A program made the position numbers and the translations under genes. The notes beneath the pieces were generated by a model. The model was not told the origin of the DNA. It ran no database searches and saw only the letters and a list, made by a program, of their open reading frames with translations. Below, piece after piece: positions 51,562 through 61,855 of a DNA stretch of 64,000 nt (position 1 is its first letter; each line of letters starts with the position of its first letter). Source of the DNA: Curtobacterium caseinilyticum (lineage in GTDB: Bacteria; Actinomycetota; Actinomycetes; Actinomycetales; Microbacteriaceae); assembly GCF_030363035.1 (NCBI RefSeq), contig NZ_JAUCMN010000004.1:289685-353684 (forward strand), given 5' to 3'.

Positions 51562-52272
51562 TCAGCGCGGCCGGCCGGCACGCGCCCGCATCGGGTCCAT
51601 GCCCTTCGGGATCGCCGAGGCCGGGCTCTGCGTGAGCGAGTCGAGCCGGTTCGCGACGGCCAGGACCTCGTTGCGGTTCAGCGCCTTCTTGTACTTGTTC
51701 ATCGCACGGGGGAGCTTGTGCAGCGTCACGCCGTCGCTGTCGTCGTCGACGTGCACCACGTGGACGGGGACGTTCGGGACGATGCGCTGGACCTTGCGGC
51801 GCTCCTCGTCGACCTGGCGCTTGAGGTTGCCCCGCTGGCCCTCGGTGATGAGGACGACACCCGGGGTGCCCACCGCGCGGTAGACGGCAGCCTGCGACCG
51901 GCCGTGCACGGCGACGGGCATCTCACTGGACCGCCACTGCCGACGCAGCGAGTTCGACAGGACCGCACCGACAGCGCCGGGCTGCCCGGCGATCTGCGAG
52001 TAGGCGGCGCGCTCGGCCAGACGACCGAGGACGATGAGGAACAGCAGGACGCCGAGCAGCACGCCGGCGAGGATCCACAGCGTGATCGCCAGCCAGTTCT
52101 GACCGGGCAGGAGCAGGGCGAGCAGGACACCCAGGACGACGGGGCCGACGAACGCCAGCAGGAACCACCAGACGGACTTCGGGTCGGCCCGACGGGTCAT
52201 CGTGAAGACCTGGTACATCTGCTTGAGACGACCCGGCTCCTTCGCCGTCGTTGCTTGGGGAGTGCGTGCCAT
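51562..52272 (-). CDS. DUF4191 domain-containing membrane protein
   Basis: 236 aa. A basic N-terminus (GRLKQMYQVFTMTRRADPK) precedes two helices (WWFLLAFVGPVVLGVLLALLL and LAITLWILAGVLLGVLLFLIVLG) and a cytosolic domain (AVGAVLSNSLRRQWRSSEMPVAV..., VPNVPVHVVHVDDDSDGVTLHKLPRAMNKYKKAL). This is the actinobacterial DUF4191 architecture, commonly found near lipA/glnA; its function is unknown. TATCCT lies 6 nt before the ATG. Confidence 0.9.
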   Translation of the reverse strand: MARTPQATTAKEPGRLKQMYQVFTMTRRADPKSVWWFLLAFVGPVVLGVLLALLLPGQNWLAITLWILAGVLLGVLLFLIVLGRLAERAAYSQIAGQPGAVGAVLSNSLRRQWRSSEMPVAVHGRSQAAVYRAVGTPGVVLITEGQRGNLKRQVDEERRKVQRIVPNVPVHVVHVDDDSDGVTLHKLPRAMNKYKKALNRNEVLAVANRLDSLTQSPASAIPKGMDPMRARAGRPR

Positions 52273-52398
52273 GCGACCAGGATACGGCCTCGACCATCCC
52301 TCGAGGACCGTCCGTGCTCAGGCTGTGGGCGAACGCGGCTGTCCACAGGAGGCCAGGGTCGGCCTGGAGGCCCGGCTCGCCTCCGCCACGCTGGCGCC

Positions 52399-53220
52399 AT
52401 GACGACGACGGAACGCCGCGACCGGTGGTGCGGTTCGTGGGAACCGCCCGCGTTCGAGCGCTGGGCAGCGGACCGCGCCGCCGGGTGCGGCCCCCACCTG
52501 GTCCCGGTGGTGCAGGTCGGCAGGTGTCCCTCGGGTCACCTCGCGGTCGAGGTGCTCCGGCCGACGACCCGGACGCTCGACGAGACCCTCGACGGGCTCG
52601 GTGTCCCGACCGAGGGGGTGGCGGTCACGCTCACCGTCCCACTGCTCCAACTCGCGGCCTCGGCCCGGCAGGGAGCGCTCGAGCTCGGAGCGGTGCCGAC
52701 CGACGGGGTCGGTGTGGACGACGCGGGCGCCGTGATCGTCGCCGATCGGCCTGCCGGCGGAGCACCGATCTGTGCCGACGCGGGCGGGGTGGTGCCCGAG
52801 GTACCGACGGCACCGTCCGACCCGGACGGAGCGCGGCAGCTCGTCCTCGCCGCTCGCGCGGTCTGGGATCGTGTCGACGCCAGGGCGCCCGCTCGCAACA
52901 CGGTGGACCCTGCCCTCGACGCTGCCCGCGACGGAGACGCCGCCCTCGTGTCCGAGGCGCTCGCGCTGGTGCTCGCGGCCGCTCCGCCCCGACCCGTTCG
53001 GCTCGCCCGCTCGACGGCGGCGTCCCTCGACGCCGCACTCGGACCCGCTGTCACGCCCTCGGCGGCCGGTGACCTCGGCGCGCTGGTGGTGCGGATCGTC
53101 CGCGAGGTGCTCGAGCACGGCATCCCCCTCGGCCGGACCCGGCGACTCCCGGTCCGGCACGCGGTCGTCGGCGTGGTCGTCGCCGGCGGTCTCGTGTCGG
53201 CCGCCCTCGGCGTCCGGTGA
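52399..53220 (+). CDS. Hypothetical protein with C-terminal helix
   Basis: 273 aa. The N-terminus has RWCGSWEPPAFERWAADRAAGCGPHLVPVVQ and CPSGHLAVEVL; the middle is Ala/Asp-rich; the C-terminus HAVVGVVVAGGLVSAALGV could be a membrane anchor. CACGCT lies 6 nt before the ATG. No family is recognised. A half copy of family B (GGCCTGGAGGCCCGG) precedes the gene. Confidence 0.65.
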   Translation: MTTTERRDRWCGSWEPPAFERWAADRAAGCGPHLVPVVQVGRCPSGHLAVEVLRPTTRTLDETLDGLGVPTEGVAVTLTVPLLQLAASARQGALELGAVPTDGVGVDDAGAVIVADRPAGGAPICADAGGVVPEVPTAPSDPDGARQLVLAARAVWDRVDARAPARNTVDPALDAARDGDAALVSEALALVLAAAPPRPVRLARSTAASLDAALGPAVTPSAAGDLGALVVRIVREVLEHGIPLGRTRRLPVRHAVVGVVVAGGLVSAALGVR

Positions 53221-53239
53221 ACAGTGGCGCCCGCAGACG

Positions 53240-53280
53240 CCGGACGGCCCCGGTCCCTGTGCGGGGCCGGGGCCGTCCGG
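53240..53280. terminator. Hairpin between convergent genes
   Basis: CCGGACGGCCCCGG (53240-53253) and CCGGGGCCGTCCGG (53267-53280) form perfect arms. It lies between the convergent hypothetical gene and sucB. Confidence 0.85.
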
Positions 53281-53299
53281 TGTGGATCGGACCGTCGGG

Positions 53300-54811
53300 T
53301 CAGTAGCCGAGGTTCGGGCCGAAGTTGCCCTCCTCGAGCCGGTTCTTGACCGCGACGAGGTAGCGCGACGCATCGGCGCCGTCGATGATCCGGTGGTCGT
53401 ACGACAGTGCGAGGTAGACGAACGAGCGGATCGCGATCGCCTCCTGCCCGTCGACCTTCACGACGGCCGGACGCTTCGTCACGATGCCGGTGCCGAGGAT
53501 CGCCGACTGCGGCAGGAACACGACGGGCGTGTCGAACAGCGCGCCACGCGAACCGGTGTTGGTCAGCGTGAACGTGCCGCCGGCGAGCTCGTCCGGCTTG
53601 AGCTGGTTGTTGCGCGTGCGCTCGGCCAGATCGGCGATCGACTTCGAGAAGTCAGCCAGCGACAGCGCCGACGCGTCCTTGATCACCGGGGTGAGCAGGC
53701 CGCGCTCGGTGTCCACCGCGATGGCGACGTTCTCGTGGTCCGGGTAGACGATCTCGTCACCCTCGACCGTGGAGTTGATCTTCGGGTGGGCCTTGAGCGC
53801 CTCGGACGCCGCCAGGGCGAAGAACGGCATGAAGCTGAGCTTCGAGCCGGTCTTCTCGAGGAACGCGGCCTTGTTGGCGTCGCGGAACTGCGCGACCTTG
53901 GTCACGTCGACCTCGACGACACTGGTGAGCTGCGCGGTGGAGGTCATCGACTGGACCGCACGCTCCGCCACGACCTTGCGCAGACGCGACATCTTCTCGC
54001 GCGTGCCGCGGAGCGGCGAGGTCTCGGCCACGAACGGACCGGCCGGAGCGGCGGCCTGAGCCGGCGCGCTGGCGGACTTGGCCTGCTCGGCGGCCGCGAG
54101 CACGTCCTCCTTGCGGATGCGTCCTCCGACACCGGTGCCGGAGACCGTGGACAGGTCCACGCCCTGCTCGTTGGCGAGCTTGCGGACGAGCGGGGTGACG
54201 TAGCCGGAGGCCGACGCGTCCTGGCTCGGGTTCGGCACCGAGGCCGAGGCGTTCGCGCCGGACGAGGCCGGTGCCGGAGCAGCCGCGGGAGCCGGGGCTG
54301 CTGCGGGCGCCGGGGCTGCAGCGGGCGCGGGGACGGCCGCCGGCACGGCGGCGGGCGGCGGGACCGGAGCCGCCTGGGGGACCGGGGGAGCGGAGGGCGC
54401 CTGCGGGGCTGCGGGCTGCGTCTGACCGCCCGGGGCCGGGTCGGCCTGCTGCGGCTCGGGAGCCTCCTGCTCCTCGGGCTGCTCGGTGCTCGGGGCGGTC
54501 TCGGGCTCGGTGGCGTCGGCCGCGGCCTCGTCCGCGCCCTGGTCGCCCTGGTCGTCGGACGAACCGGAGCCGGAGCCGTCGCCGATCTTCACCAGCGCGG
54601 TGCCGACCTCGACCGTCTCGTCCTCCTGGACGAGGATCTCCTCGACGACGCCGGCGACGGGCGACGGGATCTCGGTGTCGACCTTGTCGGTCGAGACCTC
54701 GAGCAGCGGCTCGTCGACCTCGACCCGGTCACCGACGTTCTTCAGCCATCGGGTGACCGTGCCCTCGGTGACGCTCTCGCCGAGCGCCGGGAGGTTGACG
54801 GATTCGCTCAT
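53300..54811 (-). CDS. sucB: Dihydrolipoamide acyltransferase, 2-oxoacid dehydrogenase E2
   Basis: 503 aa. One lipoyl domain (Lys43 in STDKVD), a long Pro/Ala linker (about 95-190), the E3-binding domain (TPLVRKLANEQGVDLSTVSGTGVGGRIRKEDVL) and a catalytic acyltransferase with SYDHRIIDGADASRYL. It carries acyl groups in the 2-oxoglutarate or pyruvate dehydrogenase complex; naming it succinyl- rather than acetyl-transferase follows annotation habit. It lies downstream of the E3 gene on the same strand. Confidence 0.92.
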   Translation of the reverse strand: MSESVNLPALGESVTEGTVTRWLKNVGDRVEVDEPLLEVSTDKVDTEIPSPVAGVVEEILVQEDETVEVGTALVKIGDGSGSGSSDDQGDQGADEAAADATEPETAPSTEQPEEQEAPEPQQADPAPGGQTQPAAPQAPSAPPVPQAAPVPPPAAVPAAVPAPAAAPAPAAAPAPAAAPAPASSGANASASVPNPSQDASASGYVTPLVRKLANEQGVDLSTVSGTGVGGRIRKEDVLAAAEQAKSASAPAQAAAPAGPFVAETSPLRGTREKMSRLRKVVAERAVQSMTSTAQLTSVVEVDVTKVAQFRDANKAAFLEKTGSKLSFMPFFALAASEALKAHPKINSTVEGDEIVYPDHENVAIAVDTERGLLTPVIKDASALSLADFSKSIADLAERTRNNQLKPDELAGGTFTLTNTGSRGALFDTPVVFLPQSAILGTGIVTKRPAVVKVDGQEAIAIRSFVYLALSYDHRIIDGADASRYLVAVKNRLEEGNFGPNLGY

Positions 54812-54884
54812 CGGGTGGGCTCCTGTTCGCGGGTTGCTGTGGTGGTGGTTGTCATTGTCTCGGTGCGCACGGTGGACGGGGTCG

Positions 54885-56258
54885 TCACAGCGCGTGCAGC
54901 GGCTTGCCCGCGAGGTGGAGGAAGGCCTCGCCCAGTGCCTCGTTCTGCGTGGGGTGGGCGTGGACGAGCGGGGCGACGTCCTCCGGGTGTGCTTCCCAGT
55001 TCACCGCGAGCTGGGCCTCACCGATGAGCTCGCCGACGCGCGCGCCGATCATCGAGACACCGACGACCGGACCGTCGACGACCCGGACGACCTTGACGGC
55101 ACCCGAGGTGCCGATGATGTGGCTGCGGCCGTTGCCCGCGAGGTTGTACTCGTAGAAGTCGACCTTGTCCTTGCCGTACTGCTCCTCGGCCTTGGCCTGG
55201 GAGAGCCCGACCGAGGCGACCTCGGGGTCGGAGTAGGTGACCTTCGGGATGTTCGTGTCGGAGATGACGACGGGGTTCAGGCCCGCGATCTCCTCGGCGA
55301 CGAAGATGCCCTGCTGGAAGCCACGGTGGGCGAGCTGCAGGCCGGGGACGATGTCGCCGACGGCGTAGACGTTCGGCAGGTTGGTGGCGAGACGCTCGTT
55401 CGTGGTGACGAAGCCGCGGTCCATCGCGACGCCGACCTCCTCGAAGCCCATGTTCTGGGTGAGGGGGCCACGACCGACCGCGACGAGCAGGACGTCGCCC
55501 TCGTAGGTCTTGCCGTCCTCGAGGGTGACGACGACGCCGTTCTCGTGCTGGTCGACGTGGTCGAACCGGACGCCGAGCGAGAACTCGATGCCGCGCTTGC
55601 GGAACGCGCGCTCGAGCTGCTTCGACATCGACTCGTCCTCGGCAGGGATGAGGTGGGGCAGGCCCTCGACGATGGTGACCTCGGCGCCGAACGACTTCCA
55701 GACGCTGGCGAACTCGACACCGATGACGCCGCCACCGAGGATGACGACCTTGTTCGGCACGTAGTCCATCTTCAGCGCGGTCTCGGACGTGATCACGCGG
55801 CCGCCGATCTCGAGGCCCGGGAGGGACTTCGAGTACGAACCGGTGGCGAGCACGACGTTCTTGCCGGTGACGGTCTGGTCGCCGACCTGCACGGTGTTCT
55901 GCGAGGTGAGGCGGCCCCAGCCCTCGACGACGGTGATGCCGCGGGCCTTGACCAGGCCCTGCAGGCCCTTGTACTTCGAGTTGATGACGCCCTGCTGGTA
56001 GTCGATGACCTTCGGCACCTCGACACCGGCGAACTCGGCTATGACGCCGTACTTCTCCGCGTCGCGGGTGGCGTCGGCGACCTCGGCGGCGTGCAGCAGC
56101 GCCTTGGTCGGGATGCAGCCGCGGTGCAGGCACGTGCCCCCGAGCTTGTCTCCCTCGATGAGCGCGACGCTCATGCCGAGCTCAGCGGCCCGGAGCGCAG
56201 CGGCGTAGCCACCACTGCCGCCACCGAGGACCACGACGTCGTAAGTCTGTTCCGTCAC
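54885..56258 (-). CDS. lpdA: Dihydrolipoyl dehydrogenase (E3)
   Basis: 457 aa from GTG at 56258; a TTG at 56267 would add three residues, but GGGAG is better spaced for the GTG. VVLGGGSGGYAAALRAAELG binds FAD, GGTCLHRGCIPTK holds the redox-active Cys pair (43 and 48), and HAHPTQNEALGEA near the C-terminus has the catalytic His. It reoxidises lipoyl groups on E2 with NAD. It is transcribed together with sucB, which starts 73 nt downstream. Confidence 0.95.
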   Translation of the reverse strand: MTEQTYDVVVLGGGSGGYAAALRAAELGMSVALIEGDKLGGTCLHRGCIPTKALLHAAEVADATRDAEKYGVIAEFAGVEVPKVIDYQQGVINSKYKGLQGLVKARGITVVEGWGRLTSQNTVQVGDQTVTGKNVVLATGSYSKSLPGLEIGGRVITSETALKMDYVPNKVVILGGGVIGVEFASVWKSFGAEVTIVEGLPHLIPAEDESMSKQLERAFRKRGIEFSLGVRFDHVDQHENGVVVTLEDGKTYEGDVLLVAVGRGPLTQNMGFEEVGVAMDRGFVTTNERLATNLPNVYAVGDIVPGLQLAHRGFQQGIFVAEEIAGLNPVVISDTNIPKVTYSDPEVASVGLSQAKAEEQYGKDKVDFYEYNLAGNGRSHIIGTSGAVKVVRVVDGPVVGVSMIGARVGELIGEAQLAVNWEAHPEDVAPLVHAHPTQNEALGEAFLHLAGKPLHAL

Positions 56259-56411
56259 CTGGTGCAACTCCCTCGTGCGTGTCGGGGTCCTGGTCGGACC
56301 CCACTGGACACCGCGGCGGCGGCGCCCGACGGTCGGACCGCATGGTTCCGGTCCCGTCCCGCTGGTTCCGGCGGACGCGCGTCGGTGCGCAGCCCGCCGG
56401 ACACCAACCTA

Positions 56412-57893
56412 CTACCTGGACTGGAGCTCTTCTGCGAGCCCGACGAGCGTCCGGACCATGACGCCCGTGGCGCCCTTGCCGAGCCACCCGTAGCCGCCGC
56501 CCTTGTGCTCGGACGGGCCGGCGATGTCGAGGTGCGCCCACGGGATGCCCTCGCCGACGAAGCGCTCGAGGAACTTGCCCGCCAGGAGCATGCCGCCCGC
56601 CGGGTTGCCGACGGTGGCGTTGACCATGTCGGCGACGTCGCTCGCGAGTCGCGCGTCGAGCTCCTCGGGCAGCGGCATCGGCCAGATCGGCTCGGCGACG
56701 GAGTCCGCGACCGCCCGGACCCGTGCGACCAGGTCGTCGCTGCCCATGAGGCCGGTCGTGCGGTCGCCGAGGGCGACGACCTGCGCGCCGGTCAGCGTCG
56801 CGACGTCGACGATCGCGTCGGGCTGCTCGAGCGACGCCGCGGCCATGCCGTCCCCGAGGACCAGGCGGCCCTCGGCGTCGGTGTTCGTCACCTCGACGGT
56901 CTTGCCGTTCTTGAGCGTGAGCACGTCGCCCGGACGCGTGGCGGAGCCGGACGGCATGTTCTCCGCGAGGCAGAGCCAGGCGGTGACCTTCGTGTCGAGC
57001 CCGAGGCGTGCCGCGGCGATCGTCGCGGCCAGGACGGTGGCGGCGCCGGTCATGTCGGTCTTCATGCCGAGCATCGACGCGGCCGGCTTGAGCGAGAGGC
57101 CGCCGGAGTCGAAGGTGATGCCCTTGCCGACGAGGGCGAGGTGCTTGCCGGCCGACGACGGCTCGTACCGGACGACGACCAGGCGCGGCGGGCGCTCCGA
57201 GCCCCGTCCGACACCCACGATGCCGCCGAAGCCCTGCTCCTCGAGCTGGTGCTCGTCGAGGACCTCGACGGTGATCGGCAGCCCCTCGGCCTGCGCGACG
57301 GCGACGTCCGCGACGTCTGCGGGACCGAGGTCACCGGCGGCCGTGTTGACCAGGTCGCGGACGAGTGCGGCGGCGTCGGCGACGATCGCCGGTCGGACGG
57401 TGGCGTCGGCGGCGGTGTCCGCGGGCGCGACGACCTCGATGCGCTGGTCCCCGCGGGTCGGGCCGGTGGTGCCGGTGCCCTTGTGGCGGGTGAAGGCGTA
57501 GGCGCCGAGCGCGGCACCCTCGAGGGCCGCGTCGACGAGTTCGGCGGAGTCGGTCGGGAGCGCGAGGGCGATGGACGACACCTGCGGGAGCTGTCGGACC
57601 GCGCTGCCCGCTGCGGCGCGGACGGCGGCGGCGTCGACCGTCGCGCCGAGGCCGACGAGCGCGATCCCGGCCGCGGCGACGCCGGTGCCGGGCAGACGGA
57701 CGAGCTGGTCCTTGGCTCCGGTGACACCGATGGAGCCGAGGTCGAGGTCGGCGAGCACCTCGAGGGTGCCGGCGGCGCTCGGCGCGATCGTGGGGGCGGC
57801 GCCGTCGGTGCCGGGGCGGACACCGAGCACGAGGACGTCGGCGTCGACGTCGGAGGGGGTCGAGGTGGTGGTGGAGAGCGTCGGTCGGACCAT
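56412..57893 (-). CDS. pepA: Leucyl aminopeptidase (M17)
   Basis: 493 aa. The N-terminal domain is followed by the M17 catalytic domain: VGKGITFDSGGLSLKP (metal Lys/Asp), MKTDMTGAATVL, and NTDAEGRLVLGDGM with the active-site Arg. It cleaves N-terminal residues from peptides in the cytosol with two metal ions. TAGGCT lies 6 nt before ATG at 57893. It precedes lpdA by about 150 nt on the same strand. Confidence 0.94.
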   Translation of the reverse strand: MVRPTLSTTTSTPSDVDADVLVLGVRPGTDGAAPTIAPSAAGTLEVLADLDLGSIGVTGAKDQLVRLPGTGVAAAGIALVGLGATVDAAAVRAAAGSAVRQLPQVSSIALALPTDSAELVDAALEGAALGAYAFTRHKGTGTTGPTRGDQRIEVVAPADTAADATVRPAIVADAAALVRDLVNTAAGDLGPADVADVAVAQAEGLPITVEVLDEHQLEEQGFGGIVGVGRGSERPPRLVVVRYEPSSAGKHLALVGKGITFDSGGLSLKPAASMLGMKTDMTGAATVLAATIAAARLGLDTKVTAWLCLAENMPSGSATRPGDVLTLKNGKTVEVTNTDAEGRLVLGDGMAAASLEQPDAIVDVATLTGAQVVALGDRTTGLMGSDDLVARVRAVADSVAEPIWPMPLPEELDARLASDVADMVNATVGNPAGGMLLAGKFLERFVGEGIPWAHLDIAGPSEHKGGGYGWLGKGATGVMVRTLVGLAEELQSR

Positions 57894-57978
57894 GGGCCAA
57901 GCCTAGCCAGCAGGTGTTCGCCGAGAGCGTCGGGTCGGCGCAGCTGGTGGGACGGCGGTCCCGCCTAGCATGGGGACG

Positions 57979-58902
57979 GTGAACCACCCCGAGGACCTGT
58001 ACACCGTCGCCGACACCGCTCCGACCGTGCCGGCCGGGCTGCACCTCGTCGCGGGCCTGACCGGGTTCGTGGACGCCGGCTCCGCCGTGGCACAGGTCAC
58101 CTCGTCGATCCTGGACGGCCTCGACCACGAGCTCGTCGCCGAGTTCGACCCGGACGTGCTGCTCGACTGGCGTGCCCGTCGCCCCGTCATCACGTTCGAG
58201 CACGACCACATCACGGCGGTCGAGCCGCCCCGCCTCGCCCTGCACCTGGTGCGCGACGAGCTCGGGCAGCCGTTCCTCTTCCTCACCGGGTACGAGCCGG
58301 ACTTCCAGTGGAACCGGTTCGTCGACGCGGTCACGGGGCTCGCCGAGCGCCTGCAGGTCGCGGACACGACGTGGGTGCAGTCGATCCCGATGCCCGTCCC
58401 GCACACGCGGGCGATCAGCCTCACCGTCTCCGGCACCCGTGCGGACCTGGTCGAGCAGCTGAGCGTCTGGAAGCCGGAGACCCAGGCCCCGGCGAACGTC
58501 CTGCACCTCGTCGAGCACCGCCTGACGCAGCTCGGTCAGCAGGTCACCGGACTCGTGCTCCTCGTGCCGCACTACCTCGGTGACACCGAGTTCCCCGATG
58601 CCGCGGTGACGGCCCTGTCGAGCATCTCCGCCGCGACCGGCCTGATCTTCCCCACCGACGCCCTCCGCGAGTCGGACCGCGAGTTCCGCACCCGCGTCGA
58701 CGAGCAGGTCGCGGGCAACCCCGAGCTGCAGCGGCTGGTCGGCGTGCTCGAGGAACGGCACGACACCTACATGGAGGGCAACCCCGTCGCGTCGCCGCTG
58801 ACCGGCGTCGACGGCGAGGTCCCGACCGCCGACGCGATCGCGGCGGAGCTCGAGCGCTTCCTCGCCGACCGCCGACCGGACGGGGACGGCCCCGCCGACT
58901 GA
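57979..58902 (+). CDS. PAC2 family protein
   Basis: 307 aa. LVAGLTGFVDAGSAVAQVTSSIL, EFDPDVLLDWRARRPVI, LFLTGYEPDFQW and VPHTRAISLTVSG fit the PAC2 (proteasome assembly chaperone 2-like) family of actinobacteria, whose role here is unknown. I prefer GTG at 57979 because TAGCAT (57966-57971) would overlap the more upstream ATG at 57970. It diverges from pepA. Confidence 0.87.
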   Translation: MNHPEDLYTVADTAPTVPAGLHLVAGLTGFVDAGSAVAQVTSSILDGLDHELVAEFDPDVLLDWRARRPVITFEHDHITAVEPPRLALHLVRDELGQPFLFLTGYEPDFQWNRFVDAVTGLAERLQVADTTWVQSIPMPVPHTRAISLTVSGTRADLVEQLSVWKPETQAPANVLHLVEHRLTQLGQQVTGLVLLVPHYLGDTEFPDAAVTALSSISAATGLIFPTDALRESDREFRTRVDEQVAGNPELQRLVGVLEERHDTYMEGNPVASPLTGVDGEVPTADAIAAELERFLADRRPDGDGPAD

Positions 58903-58944
58903 CGCGGCTCCCGCTGCGGCCCCGGCTCCGGCTCCGGCTCCGGC

Positions 58945-58980
58945 CGGGAGGCTCCTGCGCGGCCCGTACCGCGCCTCCCG
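58945..58980. terminator. Degenerate family A hairpin
   Basis: CGGGAGGC (58945-58952) and GCCTCCCG (58973-58980) with an inner GCGCGG...CCGCGC stem. Just upstream is a (CGGCTC)-type run (58923-58943). It lies between the PAC2 and MFS genes. Confidence 0.65.
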
Positions 58981-59030
58981 TCCTCCACAGCGTGCGCGGG
59001 GCGCGGGGCGCGCGTCGCTAGCCTGGACGG

Positions 59031-60356
59031 GTGAACTCCCGCCGTGCCTTCGTCGTCTGGGGCGTCGCGGTGCTCGCCTACGTCCTCGCCGTGGTGCAGC
59101 GCTCGTCGCTCGGTGTCTCCGGGGTCGACGCGCAGGACCGCTTCGCGGTCTCCGCCGCGGTCCTGTCGACGCTCGCCGTCGTGCAGATCGCCGTCTACGC
59201 GGGTCTGCAGATCCCGGTCGGGATCGCGCTCGACCGCGTCGGGCCGCGCAGACTGGTGCTCCTCGGCGCCGCGCTCCTGGTGGTCGGGCAGGCCGTGGTC
59301 GCCTTCTCGCCGAGCATCGGGCCGGCGATCGCGGGACGGGTGCTCGTCGGTGCGGGGGACGCGATGACGTTCATCTCGGTGATCCGGCTGGTGCCGATGT
59401 GGTTCACGGGGCGGATCCTGCCGCAGATCTCGCAGTGGACGGGCAACCTCGGTCAGGTCGGACAGGTCCTGTCGGCCTTCCCGTTCGCCGTGCTCCTGCA
59501 CACCGCCGGTTGGACGCCGGCCTTCGGGGTCGCCGCCGCCGCGAGCCTGGTCGGCCTCGTGCTCGCCGTGGTCTTCGTCCGGAACGGCCCGGTCGCGGTG
59601 CGCACCGACACGATCCCGCTGCCGCTCCCGCACTCGTGGCGGGGAGCGTTCCACACCTTCGGTCACGCGCTCCGACGACCCGGCACGCAGCTCGGGTTCT
59701 GGTCCCACTACGTCACGCAGTCGTCCGGCACCGTGTTCTCCCTGCTCTGGGGGGTCCCGATGCTCCGCGGGCTCGGCTACACGCCGTCCGAGGCCGCGGG
59801 GTTCCTCACCGTCATCGTCGTCACGGGGTTCGTCGCCGGGCCGGTGCTCGGCGTGCTGTGTGCCCGGTTCCCGCTGCGGCGGTCGAACCTGGTGCTCGGC
59901 ATCGTCCTCGCCCTCGGCGTGGTCTGGACCGCCGTGCTCCTGTGGCCGGGGCAACCGCCCACCTGGCTGCTCGTGCTGCTCGTCCTCGCGATGGGCGTCG
60001 GCGGACCCGGTTCGCTCATCGGGTTCGACTTCGCCCGGAGCTTCAACCCGGTGGGGTCGCTCGGGTCGGCGAACGGGGTCGTCAACGTCGGCGGGTTCCT
60101 GGCGGCCTTCGTGATGATGTTCCTGATCGGCACCGTGCTCGACGCCGTGTCCGGCGCGACCGGACGCAGCGTGTTCGCGTGGGAGAGCTTCCGGATCGCC
60201 ATGACCGTGCAGTACGTGGTCGTCGGGTTCGGTGTCGTGATGCTGCTGCTGGCCCGACGCCGGACCCGCCGCGAGATGCACGCGCAGGACGGAATACGGG
60301 TGGGTCCGCTCTGGGTTGCACTGGTTGCGCGCCTGCGGAAGAAGGCCGTGCAATAA
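59031..60356 (+). CDS. MFS transporter
   Basis: A 441-aa 12-helix transporter with [20 protein letters not shown] in loop 2-3 and the [11 protein letters not shown] segment. It belongs to the general major facilitator group seen in actinobacteria (nitrate/sugar/unknown anions); no substrate is assigned. TAGCCT lies 6 nt before GTG at 59031. The end of the gene overlaps the probable promoter of sigA. Confidence 0.85.
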   Translation: MNSRRAFVVWGVAVLAYVLAVVQRSSLGVSGVDAQDRFAVSAAVLSTLAVVQIAVYAGLQIPVGIALDRVGPRRLVLLGAALLVVGQAVVAFSPSIGPAIAGRVLVGAGDAMTFISVIRLVPMWFTGRILPQISQWTGNLGQVGQVLSAFPFAVLLHTAGWTPAFGVAAAASLVGLVLAVVFVRNGPVAVRTDTIPLPLPHSWRGAFHTFGHALRRPGTQLGFWSHYVTQSSGTVFSLLWGVPMLRGLGYTPSEAAGFLTVIVVTGFVAGPVLGVLCARFPLRRSNLVLGIVLALGVVWTAVLLWPGQPPTWLLVLLVLAMGVGGPGSLIGFDFARSFNPVGSLGSANGVVNVGGFLAAFVMMFLIGTVLDAVSGATGRSVFAWESFRIAMTVQYVVVGFGVVMLLLARRRTRREMHAQDGIRVGPLWVALVARLRKKAVQ

Positions 60357-60549
60357 TGGAGGACGGACCCGTTCGGGCCCCTCATTCCCACGTCGCCTCG
60401 TCGCGCCGCGGAAGTCGGGGGACTTGACATGGGTCCTCATGCTGCCCGGAACGGTAGGACCGACGACGCGGGGGACTGCGGCGTCCGGCCCTGGGCGGCG
60501 AGGGAAGGCCACGACCCCACGAACGTGGCACGACGAGAGAGGTGATCGC
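60357..60549 (+). promoter_or_regulatory. Leader region of sigA
   Basis: A 193-bp gap between the MFS stop and sigA. AATAAT at the MFS stop codon could be a -10. GAGAGGTGATC lies before the ATG as ribosome site. The leader is purine- and GC-rich with no clear hairpin. Confidence 0.4.
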
Positions 60550-61851
60550 ATGGCTGCCCGGAGCACGACGATCGATCCCACGAAGGACACCGAGCCAGAG
60601 GCCGTCGCGGCGGACGACGCCGACGCGGCCGAGGGGAAGGCAGCGCCGAAGAAGCGCGCCACCAAGACCACCGCCAAGAAGCCCGCCGCCAAGGCCGCGC
60701 CGAAGAAGGCGTCCACCCGCGCCAAGAAGCAGGCGGACGACGACGAGGACGAGGACGAGGTCACCGACGCCCCGGACGAGGCCGTCGACGTCACCGACGA
60801 CACCGACGCCGAGGAGACGGAGGGCGACACGGAGGACAAGGCCGCCAAGCCCGACGCCGCCGCTGCGGTCGCCGCCGGCGCGCTCGTCATCTCGCAGTCC
60901 GACGACGACGAGGCCCCGGTCTACTCGACGACGATCACGGGTGCCACCGCCGACCCCGTCAAGGACTACCTGAAGCAGATCGGCAAGGTCGCGCTCCTCA
61001 ACGCCGAGCAGGAGGTCGAGCTCGCGATGCGCATCGAGGCCGGCCTGTTCGCCGAGGACAAGCTGCAGCACTCGACCGGTCTGTCGAAGCCCGAGGAGCG
61101 CGAGCTCCGCTGGGTCGCCCGCGACGGCCAGCGTGCGAAGTCGCACCTGCTCGGCGCGAACCTCCGCCTGGTCGTCTCGCTCGCGAAGCGCTACACCGGC
61201 CGCGGCATGCAGTTCCTGGACCTCATCCAGGAGGGCAACCTCGGTCTGATCCGCGCGGTCGAGAAGTTCGACTACACCAAGGGCTTCAAGTTCTCGACGT
61301 ACGCCACGTGGTGGATCCGCCAGGCGATCACCCGTGCCATGGCGGACCAGGCACGCACCATCCGCATCCCGGTGCACATGGTCGAGGTCATCAACAAGCT
61401 GGCGCGCGTCCAGCGGCAGATGCTGCAGGACCTCGGCCGCGAGCCCACTCCGGAAGAACTCGCCCGCGAGCTCGACATGACCCCGGAGAAGGTCGTCGAG
61501 GTGCAGAAGTACGGTCGCGAGCCGATCTCGCTCCACACCCCGCTGGGTGAGGACGGCGACTCGGAGTTCGGCGACCTGATCGAGGACACCGAGGCGGTCG
61601 TGCCGGCCGACGCGGTGGGCTTCACGATGCTGCAGAAACAGCTCGAGAGCCTGCTCGACTCCCTGTCCGAGCGCGAGGCGGGCGTGATCCGCATGCGCTT
61701 CGGCCTCGGTGACGGCCAGCCGAAGACCCTCGACCAGATCGGTGACACGTTCGGCGTGACGCGCGAGCGCATCCGCCAGATCGAGTCGAAGACGATGGCG
61801 AAGCTCCGCCACCCGTCCCGGTCGCAGTCGCTCCGCGACTACCTCGAGTAG
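60550..61851 (+). CDS. sigA: Primary RNA polymerase sigma factor (sigma-70, SigA/HrdB)
   Basis: 433 aa. An Ala/Lys-rich basic stretch ([20 protein letters not shown]) and an acidic stretch replace region 1.1. Region 1.2 is [25 protein letters not shown]; region 2 is [60 protein letters not shown]; region 4.2 is [33 protein letters not shown]. It directs housekeeping transcription. GAGAGG precedes ATG. murT begins 4 nt after its stop. Confidence 0.96.
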   Translation: MAARSTTIDPTKDTEPEAVAADDADAAEGKAAPKKRATKTTAKKPAAKAAPKKASTRAKKQADDDEDEDEVTDAPDEAVDVTDDTDAEETEGDTEDKAAKPDAAAAVAAGALVISQSDDDEAPVYSTTITGATADPVKDYLKQIGKVALLNAEQEVELAMRIEAGLFAEDKLQHSTGLSKPEERELRWVARDGQRAKSHLLGANLRLVVSLAKRYTGRGMQFLDLIQEGNLGLIRAVEKFDYTKGFKFSTYATWWIRQAITRAMADQARTIRIPVHMVEVINKLARVQRQMLQDLGREPTPEELARELDMTPEKVVEVQKYGREPISLHTPLGEDGDSEFGDLIEDTEAVVPADAVGFTMLQKQLESLLDSLSEREAGVIRMRFGLGDGQPKTLDQIGDTFGVTRERIRQIESKTMAKLRHPSRSQSLRDYLE

Positions 61852-61855
61852 GCCG

